From: an uncultured Propionibacteriaceae bacterium
GTDB taxonomy: Bacteria; Actinomycetota; Actinomycetes; Propionibacteriales; Propionibacteriaceae
NCBI GenBank assembly: GCA_936941515.1
Contig: CAKZJI010000402.1
Location: 1-14,500, forward strand
Direction of reading: 5' to 3'
DNA length: 14,500 bases
Both the position numbers and the translations under genes were made by a program. Positions within the stretch are counted from its first letter, which is position 1. Each line of letters starts with the position of its first letter. The notes under the pieces were generated by a model. It had not been told where the DNA came from. It did not search any database and saw only the letters and a program-made list of their open reading frames with translations. Below are positions 13,097 to 14,500 of the stretch, piece after piece.

Positions 13097-13810
13097 GTGA
13101 GCCCAGACCGCCCCCAGCGTTCCATCGTCAGCTTCGTGCGCCGCAGCCCCAGGTTGAACGACTCGCAGCAGGCTGCCTGGGACCGTCATCGTGAACGATT
13201 CGTCGTCCCGGTGGCCACCGGGGAGCGTGAGACGGCGCTCGCGGAGAACGCATCCGTCGACTGGGATGAGGTCTTCGGCAGGAAGGCCCCTCGGATCGTG
13301 GAGATCGGGCCAGGCAACGGCGACTCGCTGGTGCCGATGGCCACGGCTCGTCCCGAGGTGGATCTGATCGCCTTCGAGGTCTATCCCCCATCCGTCGCCT
13401 CCATCATCGGGCGGCTGGCCCGCGAGAACGTGGACAATGTCAAGGTGGTGATGGCCGACGGCGCGCAGGGCCTCGGCATCATCATCGGCGACGAGTCCAT
13501 CGACGAGTTGTGGACCTTCTTCGCCGATCCATGGCACAAGACCCGTCACCACAAACGTCGCCTGGTCAGCGCGGCCTTCGCGGATGTCGTGGCTGCGAAG
13601 CTCCGTCCAGGAGGTTTGTGGCGGCTGGCCACCGACTGGGAGGACTACGCCCTGTGGCAGCGTGACGTCCTGGATGCGCATCCCCGGTTCGAGAATGTGC
13701 ATGACGGCTGGGCACCCCGCTACGAGGCCCGTCCCATCACGAAATACGAGAACCGTGGCCTGGAGCAGGGACGCACCATCCACGACCTGACCTACCGGCG
13801 GCTGCCGTGA
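13097..13810 (+). CDS. trmB: tRNA (guanine-N7)-methyltransferase
   Basis: This 237-residue cytosolic enzyme should transfer a methyl group from S-adenosylmethionine to N7 of G46 in tRNA variable loops. The SAM-binding motif is VEIGPGNGDS (68-77), with IAFEV (91-95) as the next acidic-strand motif. The family signature DPWHKTRHHKRRL (144-156) and the C-terminal RPITKYENRG (212-221) are intact, and length is normal. The GTG at 13097 is the only start that keeps the N-terminal RSIVSFVRR segment; it has no Shine-Dalgarno but sits 6 nt after TATCAT, suggesting a leaderless mRNA. The stop overlaps the truA start as GTGA, so the two tRNA-modification genes are translationally coupled. It is divergent from the riboswitch operon with only about 30 bp between start regions. 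Confidence 0.95.
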   Translation: MSPDRPQRSIVSFVRRSPRLNDSQQAAWDRHRERFVVPVATGERETALAENASVDWDEVFGRKAPRIVEIGPGNGDSLVPMATARPEVDLIAFEVYPPSVASIIGRLARENVDNVKVVMADGAQGLGIIIGDESIDELWTFFADPWHKTRHHKRRLVSAAFADVVAAKLRPGGLWRLATDWEDYALWQRDVLDAHPRFENVHDGWAPRYEARPITKYENRGLEQGRTIHDLTYRRLP

Positions 13811-14500
13811 CGCGCTGGCGCATTGATCTGGCCTACGACGGCGGCGGCTTCCACGGCTGGGCCTCACAGCCTGGGCTGCGCACCGTCCAAGGGGTGCTGG
13901 AGGATGCTCTGGGCAAGGTGCTGCGGCTTGACCAGGACCCGACGCTGACCGTCGCGGGCCGCACCGACGCTGGTGTTCATGCCCGCGGCCAGGTGTGCCA
14001 CGTCGATCTGAACGTCCCGGAGCTGACGCCCGAGCACCTGCTGCGGCGTCTGCGACGCATCTGCCCTGGCGACGTCTCGGTGCGGTCGGTGGCCATCGCC
14101 CCGGAGGGCTTCGACGCGCGTTTCTCCGCTGTCTGGCGTCGCTACCGCTACCGACTGCTTGACTCGGAGCAGCCCCCCGACCCGCTGGAACGTCACATGG
14201 TCGCCCAGGTGCGGCATCCTCTGCATCTGGGGACGATGCAGGCGGCGGCGCAGCTGCTGACGGGGCTGCGGGACTTCGCGGCGTTCTGCAAGCATCGCGA
14301 GGGAGCCACCACCATCCGGGAGTTGCGTGAGCTCTCCGTCTCACAGCGACCTGACGGTGTCATCGAATTCCAGCTGGTGGCGGATGCGTTCTGCCATTCC
14401 ATGGTGCGGGCTCTGGTGGGCGCATTGACCGTCGTGGGCGGGGCGCGTCGCAGCCTGGCCTGGCTGGAGGAGGTCGCGGGAAGCGACCGGCGCTGCGGCG
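13807..14500 (+). CDS. truA: tRNA pseudouridine(38-40) synthase, N-terminal part (cut by window edge)
   Basis: The first 231 codons of an enzyme that converts uridines 38-40 of the tRNA anticodon stem to pseudouridine are present; the frame runs off the end of the window. The N-terminus WRIDLAYDGGGFHGWASQP and the active-site motif AGRTDAGVHARGQ (50-62) identify it, with D54 as catalytic nucleophile. Further family blocks are FDARFSAVWRRYRYRL, LRDFAAFCKH and the DAFCHSMVRALVGAL segment. The GTG at 13807 overlaps the trmB stop by four bases (GTGA). In many actinobacteria truA instead follows rplQ near the ribosomal-protein cluster, so the pairing with trmB is a local arrangement worth noting. 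Confidence 0.95.
   Translation, partial: MTRWRIDLAYDGGGFHGWASQPGLRTVQGVLEDALGKVLRLDQDPTLTVAGRTDAGVHARGQVCHVDLNVPELTPEHLLRRLRRICPGDVSVRSVAIAPEGFDARFSAVWRRYRYRLLDSEQPPDPLERHMVAQVRHPLHLGTMQAAAQLLTGLRDFAAFCKHREGATTIRELRELSVSQRPDGVIEFQLVADAFCHSMVRALVGALTVVGGARRSLAWLEEVAGSDRRCG

Noticed and set aside
13076..14344. 422-codon minus-strand open frame
   Set aside because: It covers the well-supported trmB and truA genes on the other strand and has a His/Arg/Pro-rich composition with no family resemblance.
1..14500. CRISPR arrays, tRNA/rRNA genes, insertion sequences, phage genes
   Set aside because: No regularly spaced repeats, no tRNA-like cloverleaf, no transposase or integrase motifs and no phage structural proteins were recognised on either strand.

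Overview
The window is GC-rich (strongly G/C-biased third codon positions, long open shadow frames opposite real genes) and reads as actinobacterial chromosome. The mix of rplM-rpsI, an EF-G2-type GTPase, a cobalamin-riboswitch-controlled ABC importer, and genes that appear to be transcribed without a 5' leader fits a member of the Propionibacteriaceae or a close relative. That placement is inferred from gene content and sequence style, not from a search.

Layout. (1) 1-845, minus strand: the rplM-rpsI ribosomal protein operon (rpsI is cut by the window edge) with a clear TTGACC/TAAGAT promoter. (2) 846-1109: a region with no long gene. It holds a previously unlisted-looking 40-codon minus-strand ORF with a strong Shine-Dalgarno and internal repeats, followed in another frame by an open stretch that runs into the rplM promoter. 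(3) 1110-5008, plus strand: a lipid-anchored, membrane-fused beta-lactamase-fold serine hydrolase, then a NarL-type histidine kinase and its response regulator (ATGA overlap). (4) 5009-5186: a convergent gap with a 10-bp perfect hairpin and a REP-like sequence. (5) 5187-7138, minus strand: an Ada/AlkA fusion and an Ogt-type alkyl-DNA methyltransferase, a compact alkylation-repair operon. (6) 7213-9294, plus strand: an EF-G-like translation GTPase that starts 6 nt after a -10 box and ends in a 16-bp perfect terminator hairpin. (7) 9367-13026, minus strand: a cobalamin riboswitch, then substrate-binding lipoprotein, permease and ATPase (probable corrinoid importer), then a yccF gene with its own possible start signal. 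(8) 13097-14500, plus strand: trmB and truA (cut by the window edge), overlapping by GTGA.

How the parts work together. Translation and RNA maturation are represented by L13, S9, TrmB, TruA and the EF-G-like GTPase. DNA alkylation repair is carried by Ada/AlkA plus Ogt. Corrinoid uptake is carried by the ABC importer, which the upstream riboswitch should shut down when cobalamin is plentiful. The serine hydrolase/two-component cluster looks like a cell-envelope sensing and response unit. Nothing in the window is clearly mobile: no transposase, integrase, tRNA, rRNA or CRISPR array was seen. The least explained parts are the small ORF region at 814-1051, the envelope hydrolase/two-component cluster, the recurring -10 plus 6-nt start architecture, and the compact form of the riboswitch.
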